The notes under the pieces: model-generated
What the model was told of the DNA's origin: nothing
Database searches by the model: none
What the model saw: the letters and a program-made list of their open reading frames with translations, nothing else
Shown: positions 37,601 through 46,137 of the stretch, one piece after another
Layout of the letters: each line of letters begins with the position of its first letter
Position numbering within the stretch: position 1 is the first letter of the stretch
Translations under genes and position numbers: made by a program
Assembly (NCBI RefSeq): GCF_024298965.1
Contig: NZ_CP085193.1
Location: 10,664,001 to 10,728,000 of the forward strand
DNA length: 64,000 nt
Reading direction: 5' to 3'
DNA from: Streptomyces rapamycinicus NRRL 5491
GTDB lineage: Bacteria > Actinomycetota > Actinomycetes > Streptomycetales > Streptomycetaceae

Positions 37601-40600
37601 CGCGCCGCCGCCGAGTTCTACGCGGCCGGGGTCGACGTCGACTGGACCACGGCCTTCCCCGACCCGCCCCGCACCCGCGTGGACCTGCCCACCTACCCCT
37701 TCCAGCGGCGGCGCTTCTGGCTCAAGGCCGCGGCCGCCGGCCCGGCACCGGCGGCAGGCCCGCCGTCCGCCGCCGCGGACCCGGCACGGGATTCCTTCTG
37801 GCGCGCCGTCGAGGACGAGGACCTCACAGCGCTCACCGGTGTCCTCGGCATGGCCGGCGACGGCCGGGCCGTCGCCCTCGCGGACGCCCTCCCGGCCATG
37901 GCCACCTGGCACCGGCGCCACCGTACCGACGACTGGCGCTACCGGATCGCCTGGGAACCCCTCGGGCCGGCGCGCCCGGACCCCGCGGGGGACCGCGGCC
38001 CCTGGCTCGTGGCCGTACCGGCGGAATACGCCGAACACGCCGTCACCCGGGCCGTGGTGGACGCGGTGCGCGGGCGCACCGAGACGGTGCTGACCCTGAC
38101 GGTCGAGGCCAAGGACGACCGGGCGTCCCTCGCGGACCGGATCCATGACCTCCTTCCCGGCCAGCCGCTCTCCGGCGTGGTGTCCCTCCTCGCGCTGGAC
38201 GACGACACGCCGTCCGAGGCCGCCCCCGGCGTACCGGCGGGCACCGCGCACACCGCCGCGCTGACGCAGGCGCTCGGGGACGCGGGGACGGACGTGCCCC
38301 TGTGGCTGATCACGCGGGGCGCCGTCGCCACCGGCGACGGCGATCCGGTGACCCACCCCGTCCAGGCGCAGACCTGGGCCCTGGGCCGGGTGCTCGCCCT
38401 GGAGCACCCCGACCGGTGGGGCGGTGTGATCGACCTGCCCGCCGAGCCGGGCCCGGCCGCGGTGCGCACCCTCACCGCCCTGCTCGCCGGTGGCGACGAC
38501 GATCAGCTCGCCGTCCGGGACGCCGGTGTGTTCACCCGCCGCCTGACCCGCGCGGCGGACGCCGCGCCGGGCACCGCCGGATGGCGCCCGGACCCCGACG
38601 GCACGGTCCTCGTCACCGGTGGCACCGGTGCGCTGGCCGGTCATGTCGCCACCTGGCTGGCAGACCAGGGCGCCGGACACCTGATGCTCGCCAGCCGGCG
38701 CGGCCCCGAGGCCCCGGGCGTGGCGGAACGCGTGGCCGAGCTCAGGGCCCTCGGCGCCGAGGTCACCGTGGTCGCCTGCGACATGCGCGACCGGGAGGCG
38801 GTACGCGACCTGCTCGCCGCCGTCCCCGGGCGCCACCCGCTCACCGCCGTCGTGCACTGCGCGGGGATCGGCCGCCTTCAGGCCCTGGCCGACACCACCC
38901 CACAGGACTTCTCCGACGTCTTCGCCGCGAAGGCCGAGGGCGCGCGCCATCTGCACGAACTCACCGAGGAGATGGGCATCCGCCTGGACGCCTTCATCCT
39001 CTTCTCGGCCGTCTCCGCGGTGTGGGGCGTCGGCCGCCAGGGCCACTACGGAGCGGCCAACGCCTATCTGCTCGCGCTCGCGGAGCACCGCCGGAGCCGG
39101 GGCCTCGCCGCCACCGCGCTCGCCTGGACCGGCTGGACCGGGGGCGGTATGGCCGTGGAGGACGCCTCGCAGGAGACCCTGCGGCGGCACGGCCTGCCCG
39201 ACGGCGCCTTCGACCGCCTCGGCATGACCAAGGAGGAGGCCGCCGCCGAGACCGGAGAGCTCTGGGGGCTGCGCGGCATCGACCCGCGGACCCAGCTGGA
39301 GGTCCTGCGCACGGCTCTGGACCGCGGCGACGCGGTCACCATGGTGGCCGACGTGGACTGGGAGCGGTTCACCACCGGATACGCGTCCGCGCGCCGCCGG
39401 CCGCTGCTGGCCGGGATCCCGGAGGCGCTGGCGCTGATGGAGCGCCTCGACGGACCGGGCACCGAGCCGACCGGCGAGGGCGACGGCTCCGGCGCGCCGC
39501 AGACGCCCGAGGACTGGCAGCGCGGCCTGGCCTCCGTCACCCCGGAGGAGCAGCGGGCCCGGGTCCTGGAGCTGGTCCGCGACCGGCTCGCCGAGGTCCT
39601 TGGACACGGCTCGCCCGAGGACGTCGACCCCGACCGCCCGTTCCTCGAGATGGGCCTCGACTCCGTCTCGGCGGTCCAGCTGCGCAACCGCCTCGGCACC
39701 GCGGTGGGTCTGCGGCTGCCCGCGACCATCGCCTTCAACCACCCGACCCCGCGCGAACTCGCCGGATACGTATGGTCCAACGTGGCGCCGCCCGCCGCCG
39801 GGGCCGACGGCGCCGCGACGGAGGGCACCCCCGCCGAAGCCCCGGCCGCCGCCCCCACCACGGCGTCCGACGACACCCTGGTCCAGCTCTACAACTACGC
39901 CTGCGCCCACGGCCACGTGGACGAGGCGGTGAAGATGCTGTACGTCGCGGGACAGCTGCGCCCCGCCTACTCCGCCCCGGACGAGCCGGCCTCCCGCCCC
40001 GTACCGGTGCGTCTGGCGGAGGGCCCGGACCGGCCCTCGCTCATCTGCCTCACCCCCTACGTGGCGCCCGCGGGCGCCCACCAGTACGCGCGCTTCGCCG
40101 CGCCCTTCCGGGGCGTCCGGGATCTGTGGGCGCTCTCCCACCCCGGTTTCGCCAAGGGCGAGCAGCTCCCCGCCGACCTCGACACGCTCTTCGCCACCCA
40201 GGCGCGGACGGTGCTCGACACCGCGGGGGACACGCCGTTCGTGCTGCTCGGCTACTCCTCCGGTGGCTGGGTCGCCCACGGCACCGCGGCCCGGCTCGAG
40301 GAACTCGGCCGCCCGCCCGCCGCGGTGGTGATGCTGGACAGCTTCAGCCTGCGCCACCGCGAGGACAACCGGGTCTTCTCCACGATGATGAACCAGCACC
40401 ACGAGCGGGAGGGAGACCTGGAGGTCCCGCCCGAGGAGCTCACGGCCATGGGCCGCTACCTGCCGATGTTCCACCAGTGGAGCGACATCCCCGCCCTCTC
40501 CGTGCCCACCCTGCTGGTACGGGCCGAGGAGCAGGCCGTGCTCAACCCCGAGACCGGGGCCGTCACACCGCCGCCGGAGCACGTGGACATCACGGTTCCG

Positions 40601-40696
40601 ACCCCCGGCAACCACTACTCGATGATGCAGGAACACGCCCCGCGCACCGCCGAGGCCGTCCGGACGTGGCTGGCGGACACCTTCGCCGCCCGATGA
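34667..40696 (+). CDS. Type I polyketide synthase, single module: pseudoACP-KS-AT-KR-ACP-TE
   Basis: A 2009-aa enzyme. Residues about 47-95 are ACP-like but with the phosphopantetheine Ser replaced (LGLVRDKAA instead of GLDSVSA). KS about 135-555: DTACSSS, DGHGTGT, NIGHTQ all present. AT about 660-980: GHSQG and an AAGH substrate motif. No dehydratase; a KR at about 1300-1500 has NADPH motif TGGTGALAG and Tyr (QGHYGAANA), but the usual catalytic Ser reads Ala (LFSAVSAVWG). ACP at about 1625-1700 (MGLDSVSA) is intact. TE at the end has GYSSGG, LDSF and PGNHYS. The GTG start has CGGAG upstream. Predicted: one ethylmalonate-derived extension and TE release. Confidence 0.93.
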   Translation: MSRSGMTPDELRERLAPLPRHERLEILLGLVCGKVAEQRETGDARSIDSHTPFRALGLVRDKAAALLRSLTAATGVPLSSVAVFDHPDPAALAAHLLTRLTGPEEELAEGDRAEEGRAEEERTQRRPVARGHTGGRAEDPIAIVGMACRFPAGINSPEELWEFLEQGGDAVTGFPVDREWDVAGIYHPDPEHMGTSYTRSGAFIGDVADFDADFFGISPREAVAMDPQQRLLLEVAWEAVERTGIAPHTLRGSSTGVFIGTNEQDYLSRFFQPPEESEGFLISGNAASVLSGRVSYVLGLQGPSVSVDTACSSSLVALHQACRSLRDGECDLALGGGVALMSSPGAFIDFARKRVHAADGRCKAYADTADGTGWGEGAGVLVLERLADARRAGHRVLALIRGTAVNQDGASNGLSAPNGPSQERVIRQALADGGLEPGQVDAVDGHGTGTPLGDTIEAQALLATYGRGRDGDRPLWLGSIKSNIGHTQAASGVAGLIKMVKAMEHRWLPKTLHVDIPSRRVPWDSGAVRVLDSGRAWPEGEEPMRAGVSSFGVSGTNAHLVVEQPPAVTATRPTTDPASATAVPWVLSARTADALREQAGRLRTTVARNPAASVTDIGAALATTRSPFTHRAVLVGSDRETFEDLLAAVERGESAENAVTGAARPGLGRPVFVFPGQGAQWPGMGADLLDWSPAFARALRAVDAAFAPLVTWSVEDILRQRPGAPSLDEPEVLQPVSFAVSVALAELWRAHGVEPAAVVGHSQGEVAAAVVAGALGLEDAALIMVVRTRALMRLLGNGAMAAVDLPLDEVERRLGGYDGEISLAAVNGPTQITVSGAPEAVDALLAEVRAEGVRVRKIRGAAAAGHSAQVEALREELVSGLAAVTPRSTHIPFYSSVTGEPVDTARLDAGYWYDNARRTVRFDLAVRAAMAEGHTAFLEAGPHPLLTAAVQDLAFDARVAAVAAGSLRRNEDGPMCFRRAAAEFYAAGVDVDWTTAFPDPPRTRVDLPTYPFQRRRFWLKAAAAGPAPAAGPPSAAADPARDSFWRAVEDEDLTALTGVLGMAGDGRAVALADALPAMATWHRRHRTDDWRYRIAWEPLGPARPDPAGDRGPWLVAVPAEYAEHAVTRAVVDAVRGRTETVLTLTVEAKDDRASLADRIHDLLPGQPLSGVVSLLALDDDTPSEAAPGVPAGTAHTAALTQALGDAGTDVPLWLITRGAVATGDGDPVTHPVQAQTWALGRVLALEHPDRWGGVIDLPAEPGPAAVRTLTALLAGGDDDQLAVRDAGVFTRRLTRAADAAPGTAGWRPDPDGTVLVTGGTGALAGHVATWLADQGAGHLMLASRRGPEAPGVAERVAELRALGAEVTVVACDMRDREAVRDLLAAVPGRHPLTAVVHCAGIGRLQALADTTPQDFSDVFAAKAEGARHLHELTEEMGIRLDAFILFSAVSAVWGVGRQGHYGAANAYLLALAEHRRSRGLAATALAWTGWTGGGMAVEDASQETLRRHGLPDGAFDRLGMTKEEAAAETGELWGLRGIDPRTQLEVLRTALDRGDAVTMVADVDWERFTTGYASARRRPLLAGIPEALALMERLDGPGTEPTGEGDGSGAPQTPEDWQRGLASVTPEEQRARVLELVRDRLAEVLGHGSPEDVDPDRPFLEMGLDSVSAVQLRNRLGTAVGLRLPATIAFNHPTPRELAGYVWSNVAPPAAGADGAATEGTPAEAPAAAPTTASDDTLVQLYNYACAHGHVDEAVKMLYVAGQLRPAYSAPDEPASRPVPVRLAEGPDRPSLICLTPYVAPAGAHQYARFAAPFRGVRDLWALSHPGFAKGEQLPADLDTLFATQARTVLDTAGDTPFVLLGYSSGGWVAHGTAARLEELGRPPAAVVMLDSFSLRHREDNRVFSTMMNQHHEREGDLEVPPEELTAMGRYLPMFHQWSDIPALSVPTLLVRAEEQAVLNPETGAVTPPPEHVDITVPTPGNHYSMMQEHAPRTAEAVRTWLADTFAAR

Positions 40697-40812
40697 GCCC
40701 GCACGGGCCCGCGCTCTGTTTCCCGCGCCCCGTTTCCCGCGGTCCGCGCCCTGTCGTCCGCGGCACCTGAACACCGCACCTGAACGCAGCATGTGAATGA
40801 GGAGCCTCTTTC

Positions 40813-42060
40813 ATGGTCAAATCCCTCTACGAGCTCGGTGAACTGCCCCCGCTGGGCGAGGTCCCCCAGCAGATGTACGCCTCCCTCATCCGGCAGGATC
40901 GCTTCGGGGAGCCGGTCAAGGCGTTCCGTACCGAGGTGGTCGACGTCCCGGCCGTGGGGCCCGGCCAGGTGCTGGTCTATGTGATGGCCGCGGGCATCAA
41001 CTACAACAACGTCTGGGCCGCCAGCGGCCAGCCCGTCGACGTCATCGCCGCACGGCAGAAGTTCGGTCTCCCCGAGGACTTCCACATCGGCGGTTCGGAG
41101 GGCTCGGGGGTGGTGTGGGCGGTCGGTCCCGGTGTCCGCCACGTCCGGCCCGGAGACCAGGTGGTCCTCTCCGGAGGGCAGTGGGACGAGACGGCCGAGG
41201 ACATCCGCCTCAGCGGCGAGCCCCCGTTCTCCAGCTCCGCCCTGGCCTGGGGGTATGAGACCAACTACGGCTCCTTCGCCCAGTTCTGCCTGGTCAACGA
41301 GGTCCAGTGCCACCCCAAGCCGGAGAACCTCTCCTGGGAGGCGGCGGCCTGCTTCATGCTCTCGGCGCCCACCGCCTACCGCCAGCTCTTCGGCTGGGCG
41401 GGCAATACGGTGCGCCCCGGCGACCCGGTGCTCATCTGGGGCGGCGCGGGCGGCCTCGGCTCCAGCGCCATCCAGCTGACCCGGATGGTCGGCGGCATCC
41501 CCATCGCCGTGGTGTCCGACGACCGGCGTGCCGAGTTCTGCCTCGAACTCGGCGCCCGGGGCGTCATCAACCGCAATGACTTCGACCACTGGGGCCGGCT
41601 CCCGGACGCGGACGACGAGGAGGGCATGGCCCGCTTCCTGCGCGGCGCGCGGGCCTTCGGCAAGAAGATCTGGGAGATCCTCGGCGAGCGCGCCGCACCG
41701 AGGATCGTCTTCGAGCACAGCGGCCAGGCGACCCTGCCCACCTCCGTCTATCTGTGCGCCACCGGCGGCATGGTGGTGATCTGCGGCGGCACCTCCGGCT
41801 ACAACGGCGACATCGACCTGCGCCACCTCTGGATGCGGTCCAAGCGGCTCCAGGGCTCCCACGGCGCCAACACCCGGGAGTTCCGCGAGGTGACCAAGCT
41901 GGTGAGCGAGGGCGTCCTCGACCCGTGTCTCACCCGCTGCGACGACTTCGAGGGAGTCGGCCGGCTGCACCAGCTGATGCACGACAACACCCACCCGGGC
42001 GGCAACATGTCCGTCCTCGTCAACGCCCCCGAGCGCGGCATGAACACCCTGCCTGCCTGA
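40813..42060 (+). CDS. ccr: Crotonyl-CoA carboxylase/reductase
   Basis: A 415-aa MDR-superfamily enzyme that reductively carboxylates crotonyl-CoA (or a longer 2-enoyl-CoA) to ethylmalonyl-CoA (or alkylmalonyl-CoA). Seen: MAAGINYNNVWAASGQPVDV, GSEGSGVVWAVG, WGYETNYGSFAQF and the NADPH-binding GGAGGLGSSAIQL. These are CCR hallmarks. It directly follows the PKS, and the AT motif fits its product. Ribosome-binding site GAGGAG precedes the ATG at 40813. It is slightly shorter than the usual 445 aa. Confidence 0.93.
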   Translation: MVKSLYELGELPPLGEVPQQMYASLIRQDRFGEPVKAFRTEVVDVPAVGPGQVLVYVMAAGINYNNVWAASGQPVDVIAARQKFGLPEDFHIGGSEGSGVVWAVGPGVRHVRPGDQVVLSGGQWDETAEDIRLSGEPPFSSSALAWGYETNYGSFAQFCLVNEVQCHPKPENLSWEAAACFMLSAPTAYRQLFGWAGNTVRPGDPVLIWGGAGGLGSSAIQLTRMVGGIPIAVVSDDRRAEFCLELGARGVINRNDFDHWGRLPDADDEEGMARFLRGARAFGKKIWEILGERAAPRIVFEHSGQATLPTSVYLCATGGMVVICGGTSGYNGDIDLRHLWMRSKRLQGSHGANTREFREVTKLVSEGVLDPCLTRCDDFEGVGRLHQLMHDNTHPGGNMSVLVNAPERGMNTLPA

Positions 42061-42090
42061 TCGGGCCACCCATACGCCCAGGAGAAGACC

Positions 42091-43275
42091 GTGCACCAAC
42101 CCCCTCATGCCGCCGAGCGGCCGGTACCGGAGCCGGGGGCGGCACCCGCCCCCCGCACCGTCCATCCGCTCGAGATGGCGAACGGCACCAGACTGTGGCT
42201 CGTCACCGGATACGCGCCGGTGCGCCAGGCGCTGTCGGACCCCCGGTTCGCCAAGGACTCCTGGCAGATCATGCGGATCCTGCGGGAGCGCCGGATCCAG
42301 GCCCATCAGGAGATCTTCAGCCAGGCCCTCAGCCACCACATGCTCAACACCGATCCGCCCGAGCACCACCGGCTGCGGCACATGGTGAACAAGGGCTTCA
42401 CCCAGCGCCGGGTGCAGCGGCTGCGGCCCCGTATCGAGCAGATCACCGATCAACTGCTGGACGCCGTCCAGGGGCAGGACTCGGCCGACCTCATCGACGC
42501 CCTGGCCTTCCCGCTGCCCATCACCGTGATGTGCGAACTGCTCGGCGTGCCGGAGGAGGACCGGCGCACCTTCAGATCCTGGACCAACGCCTTCGTGCTG
42601 GCGGTCGAGCCCGAGGTCTTCAGGGACGCGAGCGTCTCCATGGACGCGTACATCCGTGAGCTGGTGGCCGCCAAACGCGCGGCGCCCGGGGACGACATGA
42701 TCTCCGCCCTCGCCACCGAGGACAGCGAGTCGGCCCTGGACGACGAGGAAATCGCGGCCATGGCCGTGCTGTTGCTCGCGGCCGGTCACGAGACCACCGT
42801 GAACCTCATCGGCAACGGCGCACTGGCCCTGGTGACCCACCCCGACCAGTTCGCCGCCCTGCGCGCCGACCGCTCCCTGCTGCCCGGGGCCATCGAGGAG
42901 TTCCTGCGCTATGAGAGCCCGGTCAACCAGGCGACCATGCGCTTCACCAAGGAACCGGTCGAGATCGGCGGCGTGCTCATCCCCAAGGACGAGTTCGTGA
43001 TGGTGAACGTCGACTCCGCCAACCACGACCCCGAGCGGTTCCCCCAGCCCGGCCGGCTGGATCTGAAGCGGGAGGCCCGGGGCCATGTCTCCTTCGGGCA
43101 CGGCATCCACTTCTGCCTCGGCGCGCCACTGGCCCGGCTGGAGGCCGAAGTCGTCTTCACCAAGCTGCTGGACCGCTTCGAGACGATCGAACTCGCAACT
43201 CCGGTGGCCCAGCTGGAATGGCGCAGCAGCACTCTGATGCGCGGGCTGGAAAGCCTGCCGCTACGCATGGCATAA
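42091..43275 (+). CDS. Cytochrome P450
   Basis: A 394-aa soluble bacterial P450: I-helix AAGHETTVN, ExxR in LRYESPVNQATMRF region (EFLRY), and heme ligand FGHGIHFCLGAPLAR. The start is a GTG 30 nt after the CCR stop, so the two are co-transcribed. It probably oxidises the polyketide (hydroxylation, epoxidation or chain desaturation); it needs a ferredoxin that is not encoded in the window. Confidence 0.92.
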   Translation: MHQPPHAAERPVPEPGAAPAPRTVHPLEMANGTRLWLVTGYAPVRQALSDPRFAKDSWQIMRILRERRIQAHQEIFSQALSHHMLNTDPPEHHRLRHMVNKGFTQRRVQRLRPRIEQITDQLLDAVQGQDSADLIDALAFPLPITVMCELLGVPEEDRRTFRSWTNAFVLAVEPEVFRDASVSMDAYIRELVAAKRAAPGDDMISALATEDSESALDDEEIAAMAVLLLAAGHETTVNLIGNGALALVTHPDQFAALRADRSLLPGAIEEFLRYESPVNQATMRFTKEPVEIGGVLIPKDEFVMVNVDSANHDPERFPQPGRLDLKREARGHVSFGHGIHFCLGAPLARLEAEVVFTKLLDRFETIELATPVAQLEWRSSTLMRGLESLPLRMA

Positions 43276-43416
43276 GCCGGAACATGGACAACTCACCGCT
43301 ATCGGCGGGGCGTTGTTGGCAGCTTGTGTCCGCAACTCTTGAATCCCTTGTTCGGCCGAACGTAATGTCCTGGAGCGTCGGCCCCAACAAATGCGAAGAA
43401 GGCAGAGGAAGAGCAT

Positions 43417-43668
43417 ATGAGCGCACTTGTGCAGGAGCGCCGCGATGACATCAAGGAAATCGTCTGCGACATCCTTGAAATCGATCCGGAGGAATTGACG
43501 GACAGCAGCCTTCTGAAGGAGGACCACGACGCCGACTCCCTGCGGGCCATCGAGATCCTGGCCGCCCTGGAGAAGACGTTCGAAATCTCCATCGACCAGG
43601 CGGAGATGTCGCGCATGGTGAATCTCGACGGGATTTATGCGGTGGTCGCCGAGGCGAGCGGCAAGTAA
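43417..43668 (+). CDS. Acyl carrier protein (ACP1)
   Basis: An 83-aa discrete carrier protein with phosphopantetheine site DADSLRAIEILA at residue about 41 and the usual helix II/III pattern. A GAGGAAGAG Shine-Dalgarno precedes the ATG. It starts the type II block, just before the first ketosynthase. Sequence type (VQERRDDIKEIVCDILEID) resembles ACPs of highly reducing type II PKS. Confidence 0.92.
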   Translation: MSALVQERRDDIKEIVCDILEIDPEELTDSSLLKEDHDADSLRAIEILAALEKTFEISIDQAEMSRMVNLDGIYAVVAEASGK

Positions 43669-43718
43669 GCGGAACGGACTTCGATCGGCCGGCCGGGAGT
43701 TGAGGAGAGAGCGGGAAC

Positions 43719-44963
43719 ATGCGGAGCGAGGCCCCTCACCGAGTCGTCGTCACCGGTATGGGAGCGATATCCAGTATCGGCATCGGAACGGCTGACTTTC
43801 TCACCGGACTGCGCTCCGGACGCAGCGCGGTGCGGCCCATCTCGGCGTTCGACACCGAGGGATTCGCCCACGCCATGGGGTGCGAGGTGACGGGCTTCGC
43901 CCCCGAGGACCACATCCGCAACGTCCCCCTGCACACGCTGGGCCGGGCGGGCCAGTTCTCGGTGTCGGCCGCCCGGATGGCCGTCGAGGACGCCGGGCTG
44001 GACGAGGCGGATCTGCGGGCCCGCCGGGGCCTGACCGCGATCGGCACCACCGACGGCGAGGCCCGGGACATGGACCGGCTGGTCGAGACCGAGGTGTCGA
44101 AGGGGCCCGAGGCGATGGACCCGGTGGTGGCCGAGCGGGTCACCGCGGGCCGGCTGTCGTCGGCGGTCGCGCGCGAGCTGGGCCTGCGCTCGGTGGAGGC
44201 GGTCACCCTGCCCACCGCCTGCGCCGCCGGGAACTACGCCATCGGCTACGGGTACGACGCCATCAGCTCCGGGGACGTGGACTACGCGCTGTGCGGCGGC
44301 GCCGACGCGCTCTGCCGCAAGACGTTCACCGGCTTCTACCGGATCGGCACCATCGCGCCCGAGAAGTGCCGGCCCTTCGACAAGGACCGCCAGGGAATAC
44401 TCACCGGCGAGGGCGCAGGCGTTCTGGTCCTGGAGAATCTGGAGTCCGCCCGGGCGCGGGGCGCGCGCATCCACGCCGAAGTGCTCGGGTTCGCCTTGAA
44501 CTGCGATGCGCACCATCCGGTCGCACCCGATGAGGACAGCGTGGCCGACTGTATGCGGCTCGCGCTGGAGAATGCCGGAGTGGGGCCCGGAGATGTCGAT
44601 TTCATCTCCGCCCACGGCACCGGGACCCGGGCCAACGACGTGACCGAGGCCGCCGCAGTGCGCCGGGTGTTCGGGGCGGACACGGCCCCGCGCACGACTT
44701 CCATGAAATCGATGCTCGGTCACAGCATGGGAGCCGCCAGCGCGCTGGCCTCGATCGGCTGTGTGCTCGCCATCGTCGAAGGGTTCATCCCGCCCACGAT
44801 CAACCATGTCGAGACCGACCCCGAATGCGGCCTCGACTGCGTGCCCAATGAGGCCGTCGCCGCCAAACCGAGAGTCGTGCAGAACAACGGCCTCGCCTTC
44901 GGAGGAAACAACGCTGTGCTGATCTTGGGCAAATACGAGGAGGAACAGACGTGGCACGGGTGA
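43719..44963 (+). CDS. Ketosynthase, FabF-type, active (KS1)
   Basis: A 414-aa condensing enzyme with complete catalytic set: LPTACAAGNYAIG (nucleophile Cys), SAHGTGTRAND and MLGHSMGAAS (His residues). Likely the chain-extending ketosynthase of the discrete polyene-type system. Follows ACP1 by 50 nt. Its partner is probably one of the KS-like proteins encoded below. Confidence 0.92.
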   Translation: MRSEAPHRVVVTGMGAISSIGIGTADFLTGLRSGRSAVRPISAFDTEGFAHAMGCEVTGFAPEDHIRNVPLHTLGRAGQFSVSAARMAVEDAGLDEADLRARRGLTAIGTTDGEARDMDRLVETEVSKGPEAMDPVVAERVTAGRLSSAVARELGLRSVEAVTLPTACAAGNYAIGYGYDAISSGDVDYALCGGADALCRKTFTGFYRIGTIAPEKCRPFDKDRQGILTGEGAGVLVLENLESARARGARIHAEVLGFALNCDAHHPVAPDEDSVADCMRLALENAGVGPGDVDFISAHGTGTRANDVTEAAAVRRVFGADTAPRTTSMKSMLGHSMGAASALASIGCVLAIVEGFIPPTINHVETDPECGLDCVPNEAVAAKPRVVQNNGLAFGGNNAVLILGKYEEEQTWHG

Positions 44964-44985
44964 ACGACCGCACGCGACGGTCCCG

Positions 44986-46137
44986 ATGAGCTGGGCGATA
45001 ACCGGCACCGGTGCGGTGGCCAGCATCGGGAGGGACGCCGACGAGGTCTTCGGCGCCCTCTGCGCGGGGCGCAGCGGACGAGCCCCGCTGCGCGGCTTCG
45101 ACAGCCGCGCCTACCGGGCCGCACACGCCTACGAGATCGACGACCGCCCCGCCGACGGCACCGATGTGCCGTCCCGCGCGACCGCCTGGCTGTTGCGGGC
45201 GGTGGCCGAGGCACTGCGCGACGCCGGTCTTGGCGAGGATCTCTCCTCCACCCCGGTGATCGTCGGCACCGGACTGCGGGAGCTGCGGTCCGTCGAGCTC
45301 AAGTGGTGCGAGGACGCCGACTTCGACCTCGGCGGACTCCACTTCGGGACCGCCCTGCGCGAGCGCTTCGGGGCCACCTGGACCTACACCATCTCCAACG
45401 CGTGTTCGGCGTCCCTGCACGCCCTGGCCATGGGGAGCGACCTGCTCACCGCGGGCACCGCCGAGGCGGTGGTGGTGGCCGGTGTGGACACCATCACGGC
45501 GAGCATGTTCGGGCTGCTGGACCGGGTGCAGCTGGACCCCCCGGACCGGGTGCGGCCCTTCGATCAGAACCGCCGGGGCACCCTCATGGGCGACGGCGCC
45601 GCGGCCGTGGTGCTCACGCGGGAGGACCACCCCGCGGCCCGCCTGGCCAGGGGCCGGCTCCGGGCCGCGAGCATGAACTGCGACGCCTCCCACCCGACCG
45701 CACCCGACCCGGCCGGTATCGCCCAGGCCATTCGCCTGGCGCATGAGCAGGCCGGTATCAAGGCCGACGACGTCGACCTGATCCTGCTGCACGGCACCGG
45801 AACCGCCCTCAACGACGAGGCGGAGGCGACGGCCCTGTGCGACGTCTTCGGCAGCGGGATCGGCCGGCCGCTGATGACGGCGGTGAAGTCCATGACCGGG
45901 CACACCTCGGGCGGATCGGGACTGCTCGGCCTGATCGTCGCCGCCCGAGCGCTGGCCGCGGGCCGGGTCCCGCCGACCATCGCCCTGGACACCCCGGCCG
46001 GGGTCGCCGGGCGGTTCCGCTTCGCGACCGGGCCCACCCCGCCGGAGGAGGCGGAGCGGCTGCGGATCGCGCAGGTCGACGCGTTCGGCTTCGGCGGGGT
46101 CAACGCGGTCGCCATCGTGGAAGGAGTGGCCGCGTGA
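44986..46137 (+). CDS. Ketosynthase, active-site complete (KS2)
   Basis: A 383-aa KS with SNACSASLHALAMG (Cys), LLHGTGTALND and MTGHTSGGSG, so also catalytically complete. It is clearly diverged from KS1 (shorter N-terminus). In aryl-polyene clusters, a second KS handles the first condensation; by analogy KS2 might start chain building (inference). Its stop overlaps the KS3 GTG by GTGA. Confidence 0.9.
   Translation: MSWAITGTGAVASIGRDADEVFGALCAGRSGRAPLRGFDSRAYRAAHAYEIDDRPADGTDVPSRATAWLLRAVAEALRDAGLGEDLSSTPVIVGTGLRELRSVELKWCEDADFDLGGLHFGTALRERFGATWTYTISNACSASLHALAMGSDLLTAGTAEAVVVAGVDTITASMFGLLDRVQLDPPDRVRPFDQNRRGTLMGDGAAAVVLTREDHPAARLARGRLRAASMNCDASHPTAPDPAGIAQAIRLAHEQAGIKADDVDLILLHGTGTALNDEAEATALCDVFGSGIGRPLMTAVKSMTGHTSGGSGLLGLIVAARALAAGRVPPTIALDTPAGVAGRFRFATGPTPPEEAERLRIAQVDAFGFGGVNAVAIVEGVAA

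Noticed and set aside
37700..38600. Possible dehydratase domain between AT and KR of the PKS
   Set aside because: The linker has no HxxxGxxxxP motif and is of the length typical of KR-only modules.
35693..40792. A 1699-codon open frame antisense to the type I PKS
   Set aside because: Shadow of the PKS coding frame: composition is biased to Arg/Gly/His, with no domains and no ribosome-binding site.
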